From Dactylonectria macrodidyma (lineage: Eukaryota; Ascomycota; Sordariomycetes; Hypocreales; Nectriaceae): a stretch of DNA of 64,000 nt. Positions 34,164-44,876 of this stretch are shown piece by piece (position 1 is the first letter of the stretch; every line of letters begins with the position of its first letter). The stretch lies in contig JAGMUV010000016.1 of assembly GCA_020744425.1 (NCBI GenBank), forward strand, positions 868,001 through 932,000. The letters run 5' to 3'. The position numbers and the translations under genes were made by a program. The notes under the pieces are model-generated. The model was not told the DNA's origin and did no database searches. It saw only the letters and a list, made by a program, of their open reading frames with translations.

Positions 34164-35055
34164 GGTCTTGTAACAAATTAGGCATGATGTAATTTTCTCT
34201 ACACTGTGTAGATGGCCACCGCAGAGGGGGGGGGCCTTAGTCTCCCGCTGGCTCAGTGGATGTCTTGGTGATCTGTGAGGTGATTACCCTTGAACTACGA
34301 TGGTCATCACACCCGTCAAAGTATGGCGCTGCGACAGGATTTCCAGCACAAAGAAGCCCTATGCCGACGGAGCGCATGCTGCGGCGTGAGAGGCTTGGGC
34401 TGTTTTAGTGTACCCGTTGGCATTGTGGGGCGGCCCGCCCCACAATGTCAACGGGTATTTGTTGAAATCTGCAAAATAGGAGCCCCATGCAGTTCGCTGG
34501 GATTATCATGCGTTATAGCCACCAACAGGTATAGTCCTTTTTGGGGTGCTTTGGCTCCTGCTTCGACAAGGGCGGTTAGATAGGTATTAGTGACAACATC
34601 AGGGGCCATCGCCATGCACGACGCGACGAGAGCAGAACTACGGATAGAGCGCGACTAGAACGCGACTAAAATGTCCATACACGGCTTTGGTACTGTCGCA
34701 GTGGTGGAGTTGCACAGCTGTGTTGATAAAATTCTCTTCCAATTTTGGTTGGCCTCATCCCTAGGAGCATTTCAATGAACAACGCAGTCGAAGAATTGAA
34801 GGGCACAAAAGAATTGGGGAATGCTTCCCATGTTTGATCCCTGCGAGAGGCCAGAGTCAGTAGCCACCACCACAGCCGATACTATAGTTATTAGCTACTC
34901 GGATTAGAAGAGCCGCGGTGGCTGTAGAGTAGTGGGAAAATTGACAAAGGCAAATCTGAAAGAGTTTTGTATGGATATGGCAGAGTTCCAATCAGTTCAG
35001 GGTTTGTGAGCGCTAGTGCAAGGCTAGGCCGTTAGGACGTTGAGAGGGTGGTATC
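34164..35055. other. Intergenic with a large palindrome
   Basis: No gene supported. Contains a G-run at 34217-34226 and the near-perfect palindrome 34412-34456, described separately. Confidence 0.4.
34412..34456. repeat. 45-bp near-perfect palindrome
   Basis: 22-bp arms around a single central base: ACCCGTTGGCATTGTGGGGC.. pairs with ..GCCCCACAATGTCAACGGGT. The only exception to full Watson-Crick pairing is one G-T wobble, at 34420/34448. No flanking duplication recognised. Confidence 0.9.
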
Positions 35056-35145
35056 TGTTAGATTGTAACACATATACCCAATTGATAAGAGAAGCGGTAA
35101 CATCAGTAGCGGCGCTACGTTTTTGGCGTAACGGTTTATCTGACA
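35056..35145 (+). repeat. 90-bp TG..CA element, copy A
   Basis: Starts TGTTAGATTG and ends TTTATCTGACA, so termini are inverted (TGTYAGAT / ATCTGACA). Flanks GTATC (35051-35055) and ATATC (35146-35150) look like a 5-bp duplication with one change. A second copy of equal length lies at 55549-55638, with about ten substitutions. Confidence 0.75.
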
Positions 35146-35150
35146 ATATC

Positions 35151-37145
35151 CTACTTTCACCTAGCTCCCCTTTGGCCAGCGATCATCGTCATGCACCTTA
35201 TCGCGCTTGTTAGAAGCACCATCGAGCATCTTCATGTTGAAGGTCTCTTCAACTTAGGCCAGACCTACCGCCAGTCTTCACAGCGCAATCTAAACACGAT
35301 TTGCATTAGTTACAGATGATACGACGAAACTACTCTGTTGGCAACACCGTATGGGAGGGCACCTGTTCGGTCTCTCGACCCAGCTGCAATGCAGTGCAGG
35401 GAGGCCAGGGGGTTCATGCATGACTAGAGCGGCGAGGCATCTAAGCCACCGTGAGGTTCTTGTGGCCACGAATTAGAGAAGCTCTGCATTTCTTCCACAT
35501 TTGAGGCTCCAACGCGCTCCTTACCGTCCTCTTGGGATAAATTATCCATCGAGCCTCGTCAAAGAGTGCGTGGTAGCCAAGCGAGGCAACGACGAAGTCC
35601 CCATCGTAGCTAGTTCGAGATAAGGCGAACGCCAGCATCCAACCATTCCAGGAGTGGCGGCATGGCAGAGTTTGTGCCCAAGAAGCACCACACAAGTAGC
35701 TAGGGATGAGGAATAAGGGGAGCATGAACACGGTGCCTCTACAGGCTGCGCCATGTTGGGAGGACATTTATTTCAAGGCAGACTTGTGCACTTGCTGTTG
35801 TGGCCAACCTTCAGAGGTTGCCAAAATATTAGAGCAGCTGCAAGACAAAGCAGTGGTGGTGGGAGGGCGGTGCGTTCGGCAATTCAATTACAGCAAGGCC
35901 ATTTAATGAGGGGTGGACTACCTTCGGTAGTTCATTGCTCCTGAGGTTGGTGGGCTGCAGCTGAGGTGAGAGAGAGGCATAGAGTAAAATATAGCGCGGT
36001 TGTGGGAGGTCTCTTTGACACTTCATCACATCATTTTCCCTCTGTTGATCGTATACATGCCTAACTACTGGAACCCCCACCCGAGGGCTACTGAATGCAC
36101 CACTGATCTGCCCCCCTGGAAGCTGGGCAGGCTGGTAGATAATACCCCGATAGCTAATGTGCCTGCCACTAACTGAGTGGAGTCTCACCTGTAGCATTTA
36201 TATTTGCGTGCATGAGGTAACGATGTATTCGACAGCATTTGCGGGTACTGGTGGCCAGGTGGCCCGTTGCATGAATGCAGCATCAAGTGCGGCTCTTCCC
36301 AGTCTTTCGCCAATGCGTCTAGTGGCTGCTGATCAACGAGTTCTCCTCCGTCGCCGAGCGAGATGACGACCTTCCTCGCATTGACAACTTCACCACCCTC
36401 CTACGAACGCCGATAAGCCTCTAGTCGATACCGAGCCTGCCGACACCGAGTCCGCCAATACCCCACGACGCAAATATAATCATCAAACGATTGGTCCAAG
36501 ACAGGGGCAGATCGCGCCTTGGAACCAACCTTTCATCATGGCACCTCCAACACGCTCTGCCATATGTTCTTCTCACCCCTATGCGCCCGGGGATCGGACG
36601 TCAACGGAATAGCCGCATGAGTCGATGTCAAGGCCGAACACGTGGAACAGGTGGCATGGTCTTATTTAAGAGAGTCGCAGAATTTAGCAGGATGGTTTCT
36701 CTCTGCGCGATTGTCACCGCCACACTCTTGGGACTACGATGGGCTAGCTGGCAGCAAGTACCGCCGACTTGAAGTTTTCATGTCTTCTAACCCTAGATAC
36801 TAAGTGAGGCATGAGAGAGGACATCAAAGCACTGCGTCTAAGATGAATACTTGCGTCAATAGGCAGTTTGCACACTCCGGTCGGAGCGATAGGCTTCTAT
36901 AGGGTAGAAGGGATCCCTGTTCGACGTCGCGCCACGACTGACGGATATGCAGGAGCGGGTGGTGGTGTATGTGGATCGCGTACGAGTATTGGAAAGGGAA
37001 ACCAGCCCGCCAGGAGCATTGGACAGGTAGACATATCTTTAGCTTAAGATCGAGCAACAACTCCAATGAGCACCAGCAGCAGGTCTCATCGTATACAGGA
37101 TAGCCAATATCGGCTCAGTACTCAAGATGGTCAAAGTATGGGGAT
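35151..37145. other. Intergenic, weak coding-like patches only
   Basis: The plus strand around 36400-36660 reads protein-like in one frame (NTPRRKYNHQTIGPRQGQIA, then PWNQPFIMAPPTRSA) before a stop, but no family is evident. Other frames are short. No repeats with clear ends. Confidence 0.3.
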
Positions 37146-37147
37146 AA

Positions 37148-38937
37148 CGTACATCATCAGTGAGTGGATCGAATCAGTGAGCGGATCAAAAATCTCAACC
37201 CTTGCTTCCGAACATATAATAAAAACACAACAGACTATTTAATCAATTAAAATTAATCTCTATACTCTTCCCCAGACATCGCGACAACTATCTGACATGT
37301 CCTTGTATTATGACCTGTCTTGCCGCATGTTCCACAACGCCTTTCCTTCACTCCTGCCGACCCTCCTTGACCACCACTTCTCGACGATTCGGCCGCTACT
37401 TGCACATCAACACCCATCTGATCAATTGCTTCCCTACCCTCATCTACTGTCATCCTCCCTCTATTTTGTAGCCGCCTTCTTTTTGCTCTGCGCCGCTTGC
37501 TAAGGGCTTCATTTGACTGTCGAAGGACCTCAACCTCAGACCTTAATAGTGCCACCTCATGCATTATTCCCTTTGTTCCTTTAGAAAGTGACTTGAGCGC
37601 TCAAGAATTGATGCTGGAGAGCTGCTCTGATGACGTCTGATTCGTCTTTCAAGGTATTCAGACTGAGAAGTGGCCTCAAGGACGGTCTTTGGCGTCTTTG
37701 AGACCCAAGGGTCAGGGAGGTTGACCTCCTCCTCAACCGGCCCCTCTAAAACCTCCCTGGATATTGGCTTTTGTTATCGAGGCTTGAAATGCGGCGCGAA
37801 AGGCAGAGAAGAAGTCAGTCTTTGAAACGTGGGTTATAGAGCATCTGATCAGATGCTCTATTTGCCGACCGTAGGCCTTCTTGTGCGGCCCAAAGCACCC
37901 GACGTCAAGAGGCTGGAGCAGGTGCGACGAATGAGGCGGCATACAAAGCGTGATGATGTTGTTTTCCTCGCAATATGCCTCGAAGTCGGCCGAGTGGTGG
38001 CTTTCATGCCCATCGAGGATCAGAAGGCGATATCGACCATTTGATTGGGCCTTTGTGTGCTCATCAAAGTGCTTAAGCCACTCAAGGCCCGTCTCATTAT
38101 CGGTCCAGCCATTTTGAGTTGTCGCAATAGCCCAATCGCCCGGCATGTTGCTTTCTTGATACCAGCTGGCGAGGTGATATTGGCCCGCAACCACGATGAA
38201 CGGCGCGATCGCCCAGCCTTCGGCATTGATCGCTTGGATGACTGTAACCCATTCTCGATTTCCAGGCTGGACCAATTTCGGGTTTCCACGCCTTTCTGCG
38301 CCTGTGACAACCATTCCGTTTGCAATGAGACCCATCATAAAGCCAGTCTCATCAAAGTTGTAGATATCGGCGAGGGTGATACCATACTTGGCGATTGTGT
38401 TCTCTACGAGCCTGAACCAATTGCGAATAATGGTTGGATCTTCGCATTTGGCCCTCTGATAGTCATATGTACGACAAAAACGCGTCTTGAGCTCTGGTTG
38501 TCGCTTAACAAATCTAGAAGCCCAGCACTTGCCAACAAGTGACGCGCCGCGGTCAGCAAGCAGTCGATTAGCCATTTCTTCAACACCACGCAGTCGCGGG
38601 GGAAACCCTCGCGAATCTAGATCGAGAATGAACTGAATGACAATCTGTTCCTCTAGATCGGATAGTTTGCGTGATTTCGGAACAATATCACATCGAGCAG
38701 GAATGCCGTGGTATCGGCGCCATAGCGAACTGTATGGCGCTTCGTAGATCTTTGCAGCGCGACGGAGAGCTAAGTTTGGGTCATTTTGAAGGGTTTGAAG
38801 AGCAAGAAGGATATTTGCCTCTTTATTTGATTGTGGCATGTTTGGTGGTTGAGAAATATGTGATTGAATGAAAAGAAGAGAGATTAAGGGATTTTTGATC
38901 CGCTCACTGATTTGATCCACTCACTGATGATGTACGT
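37148..38937 (-). mobile_element. pogo/Fot-type DNA transposon, second family (1,790 bp)
   Basis: TA at 37146-37147 and 38938-38939 brackets terminal inverted repeats of about 48 bp starting ACGTACATCATCAGTGAGTG, nearly identical at both ends. It encodes a DDE_1 transposase on the minus strand whose 3' part is damaged. The TIR and protein differ clearly from the 18852/41843 pair, so it is an independent family. Confidence 0.93.
37253..38839 (-). pseudogene. pogo/Fot-family transposase with zinc-knuckle tail, frame broken
   Basis: ATG at 38839 (MPQSNKEANILLALQTL). The first 368 codons are open to the stop at 37733. They include an N-terminal HTH (LALRRAAKIYEAPYSSLWRR), a CENP-B-type domain, and the full catalytic triad: IYNFDETGFMMG, LLILDGHESHHS and PPHSSHLLQPLDVGCF (DD35D). 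After GGFRGAG a segment of roughly 20 residues seems deleted. The rest continues in a second frame (PVEEEVNLPDPWVSKTPKTV) and, after a 1-base loss near 37604, in a third. That third frame ends with a coiled coil (LLRSEVEVLRQSNEALSKRR) and a CCHC zinc knuckle (CGTCGKTGHNTRTC). The catalytic core looks intact, but the product would be truncated. Confidence 0.88.
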
Positions 38938-38939
38938 TA

Positions 38940-39911
38940 CCAGTTTATATATTATAAAACACTTTTCTAGTCTCTCCCTCTTTGTTAGTAAAAAGAAGAC
39001 GCTTGAGGTGACCATGTGTGGCTTGACGGGACTGTCGGCACACAAAAACTGCTTATGGCAATGGAGGAGGTTGGAGACGTAATACAGGTCGCTTCATGTG
39101 TTCAACGTAGGTAATCTATTGTGTAGACAAACTGAACGACCAAAAAGCCTCTTGAAGTTCTATAGTCAGTCGATTGAAACGCGTAACGACTCCCTTCGGT
39201 TGGCTAAGTTGGCTTTGAGTGTTGGTTTTAGGGGTGATACCGGAATCGAGAATGACGAACTATAACACGTGAGAAGAAACCCAGCCATTACCGAAAGGTG
39301 GCTCGAAACGAGCTTTCAACTTTGGCATCCTTGATTCCCTCAGGCATTAGCCGCAGCCACTCGCTCTAGCTATCCACATCGGCGTTGTCGTCGATGGGCA
39401 TATCGAGAGATGTAATTGGGGATTGTTCTCATACGAGAGGCTGTTTCTCATGGGACCGCTCTGGTATAAGGCTGACAGGGAAATGGATGGGAGCCTGGAG
39501 TTGTCCGACATCATCTCGCAACATTTCCCGTACGTTGAGACCCAGGTATGCCTGGCACATCTCCTCGAATCTTGTCTGATGACCGAACGAGAAGGACTTT
39601 AGATGGCCTTTTGCTCCGCTGTCGTTGCTTGATGATCGGATCAAATCCAAGCCAAATTGCAAAAACTTTCTCGTCCTCTCTAATGAGGACCCAGACGGTA
39701 GTGCATGAACATCCATGTGATTGCGGACACCGTCACCCGCTTGATTAGGTTCAAGACATATTCCATCAGCCCCGAAAGGCTTCTCCCAGAGCCGGCTCCA
39801 TACCATATCGCTAGGTAGGCTGGACGGAGCAGGTCTATTAGTTAGCTTATATAACTGAAGTAATAACTATAAATATGTTTATATATTATATATATCTATT
39901 TAAGCTGTCTC
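38940..39911. other. Intergenic with an unidentified minus-strand frame
   Basis: The minus-strand frame 39806-39429 (ATG, 125 codons) contains FGADGICLEPNQAGDG and FEEMCQAYLGLNVREMLRDD. A further frame follows (MPIDDNADVDS, stop, EWLRLMPEGIKDAKVESSF, about 39395-39295). This looks like a decayed gene; family unknown. Confidence 0.3.
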
Positions 39912-40106
39912 TGTGACAGGAGCGTCTGGAGTGCTGGACCCAGGGTGGGGTCGATACGTAAGTGGGGCGCACGGGGTAGGCCACATGGACTATCAACGCG
40001 CCTACGCATCTACGCGTCTGCCCGCTTTCTCTCTTTCCTCTCCATCGTAGTATTCTTGCAATACAGTGGCATTACCTCTTGAGTTGATCTCATCTAGCTT
40101 GTGACA
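39912..40106 (+). mobile_element. Solo LTR, 195 bp, copy 1
   Basis: Begins TGTGACAGGAGCG and ends CTAGCTTGTGACA, with 5-bp target duplications GTCTC at 39907-39911 and 40107-40111. A second copy of exactly 195 bp sits inverted at 55649-55843 with its own duplication. No internal retroelement sequence adjoins it. Confidence 0.88.
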
Positions 40107-40138
40107 GTCTCTTTAGTAGTTACTGATGCGAGCGTGGC

Positions 40139-40697
40139 GGGACAGGGGTCAGATAGGGTGTGGGGACTAGAGATTCAACTCTCTAGGTCCCGGGAATTTT
40201 CTAGGTTTTTTGGAAGCACATCTTCATCATCAGGGACGTCAGCTTCAACAGCTGGGGAGGTAGAGAAGCCTCTCAGTTGCAGAAGCCAACGGGACTGTTA
40301 TTTTCTAGACTGTATGACTATCAAATTCATTGCGGATTTCCTGCTTTTCTTCAGACCTCTTTTAATCTGGCCGAATACGCCCTTTTCCTGCGAGCCGACC
40401 GACCGCGTCCGCGGTCTTCCACCCAAGCCCGGATCTGCCGCTGCAACCTTCATCTTTTCGAGCCTTGCCACAATCCGCAGCGGCGATCCAACCGGATAGA
40501 GTGTCTAATTAGACGCTTCCCTAGCGATCTTGAAGGGACCGGCCCGTCATCTTCACCCGCGGTGGTGCTGGAAGCAGCCGCTGCCGACCTCTGCTGGAGG
40601 CGGCGAGACGGTGTCAGTCGCAATTGACCCCAGCGGTCCCGGAAAGATAGCTAGCCATTTGGGTGTGGTTTCTCCCTCGTCCGCCAAGGTCGTTTCA
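40139..40697. repeat. Dispersed repeat of about 560 bp, copy 1
   Basis: Aligns along its whole length, same orientation, with 53053-53615. Shared blocks include GGGATTCAACTC-like, CCGCTGCAACCTTCATCTTT, GCCTTGCCACAATCCGCAGC and GAGTGTCTAATTAGAC. The copies differ at many positions, mainly transitions, so they are old. The minus strand has protein-like patches (DEGETTPKWLAIF), so it may be a piece of a retroelement; no terminal structure found. Confidence 0.75.
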
Positions 40698-41126
40698 TTA
40701 CCCCCTTATATGTACATGCCTGATACATCTGTCTTATAGCCTGCAGTAACCGCCTTCCTAGTTAGGCAAACTTCGGCAAGTACTTGCTGACTTGTGTCCG
40801 TATAGCTACCTTTCCTTACATACGATTAGGGACTCTGGCACTTCAGTATCCTTCCAATTCAACAAGTTCAGGCTCGCCATCTTAGGTTAAGGGAGACGAA
40901 AGAGAGCAATTTTAAATAACTATATAACTAGGAAAATGAAAATATTAAAGAAAAGTCTGAAGATCTGATCGGTCTGACAGACTGGGAGGTCTCGTTCCTT
41001 CCTGCAGTCTGACCTTCTTGTCAGTCCTGATGATAATGTTAAATCTTCCCACAAGACCCTCCCTGACGTAGCTCCCTTGGTGTTGAACCCACAGACCAAT
41101 CTAATATGCCCCGCTTCACCATACTT
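40698..41126. other. Intergenic, no gene seen
   Basis: 3' flank of the orphan gene at 41127-41624. No motif or repeat recognised. Confidence 0.4.
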
Positions 41127-41624
41127 CTATTCCCGCTGTTCCTGACTGCTCTGCTCGCTGGCGGTGTCGACCCAGGGCGTGGAAATGTCCAGAAACACTT
41201 TCCAATATAGACTGCAATCTTTCATTCCCCGGAAACCAACCTCAAATTCTTCAACATCCTCTACTTCTACTCCTTCATAAAAACAGCCCATTCCATGCGT
41301 TTTTTTATATCTATCTTTAGCATTGCAGTAAAAATCCTGGATCGTTTTCAAAATGTCTTCGACCGTCCCCTCTCTTGCTCTAAGGAACGCTGGTCTGTTA
41401 TGATAACAATCAATTACAAATAAGGAGACGCCACCTTGAAATAATTTTTCTGTCAAGTCCACGTCTTCGAAATCGCCGTCTTTGTTTAATCTTTTAGCCT
41501 TCGAAAGTTGGTCTTTGACAACATCCCAGCGGATATCTGTCAGCATCCAGTCGACAGCTTTCTCTTGCATGAAAAGACTCTTTACTTTAGCGTAGGCATG
41601 CCGTACCCAAAGAGGCTTAAACAT
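41127..41624 (-). CDS. Hypothetical protein, 165 aa (orphan)
   Basis: Single exon, ATG at 41624 (MFKPLWVRHAYAKVKSLFMQ). Acidic and soluble, no signal peptide or TM segment; includes VDWMLTDIRWDVVKDQLSKA, DVDLTEKLFQGGVSLFVIDC and a mixed acidic stretch EGVEVEDVEEFEVGFRG. I do not recognise the family. It has a TATA box 45 bases upstream and a CA/CT-rich leader of short CAACATCT-like repeats, so it looks like an expressed gene. It ends 219 bases from pogo copy 2 (its promoter faces the element). Could be a species-specific gene or a fragment. Confidence 0.5.
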   Translation of the reverse strand: MFKPLWVRHAYAKVKSLFMQEKAVDWMLTDIRWDVVKDQLSKAKRLNKDGDFEDVDLTEKLFQGGVSLFVIDCYHNRPAFLRAREGTVEDILKTIQDFYCNAKDRYKKTHGMGCFYEGVEVEDVEEFEVGFRGMKDCSLYWKVFLDISTPWVDTASEQSSQEQRE

Positions 41625-41668
41625 GTTGAGATATTGAGGTGTTGAGATGTTGAGATGCTATAGCAGCC

Positions 41669-41676
41669 TTTATATA
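41669..41676 (-). promoter_or_regulatory. TATA box candidate of the 41127-41624 gene
   Basis: TATATAAA on the minus strand, 45 bases upstream of the ATG, followed by a leader of CAACATCTCAACACCTCAA-like repeats. Confidence 0.55.
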
Positions 41677-41842
41677 AGTCACTGATTAATTCGAGCGTAG
41701 TACAGTACAGGCTGGGGACTATCTGTATTTTACTGTAGTCATTATATAACATACAGCCGATGTCTGTAGATGACCTATATAACAGCTATATTAGTCAATG
41801 TGTAAGGTCAATCTCTAGACTTAATAATAAGGCCTGAGTCTA

Positions 41843-44062
41843 CCATGCACCACCTACCAATGACTAACACCCACCAATGACTAACACCCACCAATGAATA
41901 GCGTAAAACCACCTGCTGCCCACACAAACTCTACAACTTCACTTACACCGCACTCAGCCACATATGAAGATATTCACAAGCTGAAACTTGTGATGCATAA
42001 ATTTATGCATCATGTTTTGTATCATGTATTTTCTTTTCCGAACGCCACCAATTTTACGAACCTCCTGAAGCATGAAATTTGACATTTTCTCTCTATTCCT
42101 CCCTATTGACTTGAGATCATTTGTATGTGTTTTTACCTGTCCGAAATCTTTCCAAAATGCCTTATCGTGCTTATACCGAAGAAAACCTAGCTGCCGCTCT
42201 TTTCGACATCACAGATAACGGCATGTCGCAATACGAGGCCGCACAAAAACATGGAGTCCCTCAGCCTACTCTTTCTAAGCGACTTCGAGGTCAACAGAGT
42301 AGAAAAGAGGTTATTCAGCCTGCCCAACGCCTTTCGGCCTCTCAAGAAACCCGATTAGTTAAATGGTTACTACGGCAGGAATCTCTGGGGTATGCACTAT
42401 CTCATAGCCAACTACGAAGTTGTGTACAAGGCCTTCTTCAACAACAGGGAGATACCAAGCCTCTAGGGAAGAACTGGACCTTGAAATTCCTTAAGCGCCA
42501 CTCTAAACTATCTACGAAGATAGGGAGACGTCAAGAAGCCAACATATTTGATGCTTTTACACCCAAGGCCGTCCATTGGTATTTCGATATTCGGGAGAAG
42601 GAGTACGGCTGGATCAAGCCTGAGAATACGGTTAACGTAGACGAGGGCGGCATAATGCCAGGTTTTGGTGAGTTTTCTACTAGGCTTATAAGGCATAACT
42701 AATTGGTTTCTATATCAGGCTTGGATAGCCTTGTGGTTGGGAGTTCTGACCCAAAGAGGAAAGCCTTGTTAAAGGGCCCGCAGTCCCGCAATTGGACCTC
42801 ATTTATTGAGGCTGTCACCGCAACCGGCCGTGCATTGAAACCAGGCATTATCTTCAAAGGAAAAGAACTGCAAAAGCAGTGGTTTCTTGAAGAATTTCGC
42901 ACTATAGCCGACTGGTATTACATAACTTCCCCTAATGGCTGGACCGATCACCATATAGGGCTCGAGTGGTTAAAAGAAGTTTATCTACCACAAACCCAGC
43001 CTTGCGATCCCTCAGATGCAAGGCTGATCATTCTCGACGGCCACGGAAGCCATGCGCAGGTAATATTCTTGCTATTTACCTGTATACTCTATTATTGCAG
43101 TCTTGTTGACTACTCTAGGACGAATGGATGTCTACGTGCTTTCTGAACAACGTCTACTGCTGTTATCTACCAGCGCATTGTTCTCACGGCCTACAGCCAT
43201 TAGATAATGGCATTTTCAATGCCATCAAAGCTGCATACCGAAAAGAACTACAGAAATTGGCCAGCCTCACCGATTCTGCACCCGTCGATAAGGCTAACTT
43301 TATACGTGCCTACGCCAAGGCCAGAGAAGCCGGCCTGACGGAAAACAACATACTATCAGGCTGGAGATTCACAGGAAATTGGCCAATAAGCCGTCGTAAG
43401 GCTCTCCTACATCCAGAAATTCAGCCGGATAAGGAGAAAAGAGAGCAGTGGTCACCCGACAACCACAGCCTTGAACTCGACTCAGATGACACCCCAAAAG
43501 TGAGTCGTCACGTGCGAGATTTGGGCAAACGCAAGACTCCCAAAACCAGATATAAATACAGTAAAATAGCAAAGGGATTTGAGGCCTTAGAAATGACTGT
43601 AGCCATTCAGAATAGTCGAATCACTGGGCTGGAGGAAGAGGTGGCGCGTCTACAGAGAGGGAAGAAAAGAAAGGCGATACCTAACCCGAACCAGAGATTC
43701 ATGACGCTGGGGGAGGCACTGGCAGCCGGTGAAACTATCCGGAAGTCAGAAACGGAAGTAATTAAGAAGGACGTGGAGGAGGAAGCCGAGTCGGTCATTG
43801 AGGTGGCGATGGATGCCGTGGGCGAGGACCCGGAAATTGACGGTTTTTCTTCACCGCCACAGTACACACGCAGCGGTCGGAAGATCAAAAAACCACGCCA
43901 ATTGTAAAGTTCAATTAATTATCTATCCAATACTTCACATAGTTCATATTTATTTAATTTGGTGGTTGCATTCCGGGTTTGTAGAAAATTGGAATTTGTA
44001 TGGAGTTGCAATTTTTAACGCTAGTCATTGGTGGGTGTTAGTCATTGGTGGGTGGTGCATGG
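41843..44062 (+). mobile_element. pogo/Fot-type DNA transposon, copy 2 (2,220 bp, complete)
   Basis: TA at 41841-41842 and 44063-44064. Terminal inverted repeats as in copy 1, again three 17-bp units on the 5' side of the transposase and two on the 3' side. It is inverted relative to copy 1, 20.8 kb away. The only difference I saw is GGTGGGTGG against GGTAGGTGG in the 3' terminal repeat. Confidence 0.95.
42157..43907 (+). CDS. pogo/Fot-family transposase, copy 2
   Basis: Exons 42157-42667, 42719-43059 and 43119-43907; introns 42668-42718 and 43060-43118; 546 aa, identical to the copy 1 product as far as read. ATG at 42157. A longer in-frame extension upstream to 42121 starts with TTG and is not used. 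The DDE triad is Asp162, Asp277, Asp313. The first exon read alone ends at a stop inside intron 1 and the second at a stop inside intron 2, so splicing is needed for an active enzyme. Expression would depend on the element's own 5' end (about 310 bp). Confidence 0.94.
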
Positions 44063-44876
44063 TACTTTAAACACTCTCTCCAGCGCTGCGCCGGCGGCTC
44101 GCCCGGCTCTAGCTGGTGTCACCTCTAGAGGCATGTAACATATTCCTTTTATTGAAATATTAACGTTGCGTTTGCATATCACTTAATAAGTCCACACTCA
44201 GCGATCGTAATTCAGTATTAGAAATTTCACTAAATGTTGATTAAATGACGTGACACGAGACACTTCTACTACCGGTAAGTATAGATGCGGTAAACAGTAA
44301 GTACTTGGTCCGAACTTACATTAAATATCGACTGAGTTGTTTGAGAAACGACGGCTAGTATAACGCCTAAGCCTTATAACAGTGGGCATAAGGTAGAGGC
44401 GCAGTGATAAAGGGCAGTCTTAATGCACCTGATTTTTGTGAGTGATACTGTGCTTTGCTCCATCATCTGGCCTATTCTGACGAGTTGTTAGTGATGGTAT
44501 AGAGCTGGTGTTTCTAACTTCTACGCTAATTTCGGTTTAGTCACTTTTGTCACTTTAGTCACTCTTGTCACTCTTGTCATTCTTGTCACACTCAGTTCTT
44601 ACTACCTGTTGGAATTGTGGGGAAAGCCTTCTTGTTACGAGCTCTTATTGTTTGAGGCATCTGATTGGGTGTGTGTATGTTCTTACTTGCGTCAAGTCCC
44701 CGCTCTGAGTCCCTGTACATCCTTTATGCTAAAGTAGCTAGAAGGATATTGCTATAGTAGTAGACATATTGTACGTACTGAGCCTCCAGTCGAGATTAAA
44801 CTTATATTGGTAGATTCTTTCGGATGTTTTTGGAGCCCACGACTTCCTCGTATGCCCCGTACCGGCCATTAAAAAG
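44063..44876. other. Intergenic with a 9-bp degenerate tandem repeat
   Basis: No gene. At about 44537-44590 there are six degenerate units of TCACTCTTG / TCACTTTTG. The right edge (44869-44876) is the MULE target duplication. Confidence 0.45.

Noticed and set aside
34229..34300. tRNA-like stretch with a box A resembling TGGCTCAGTGG
   Set aside because: No GGTTCRANTCC box B and no cloverleaf could be formed.
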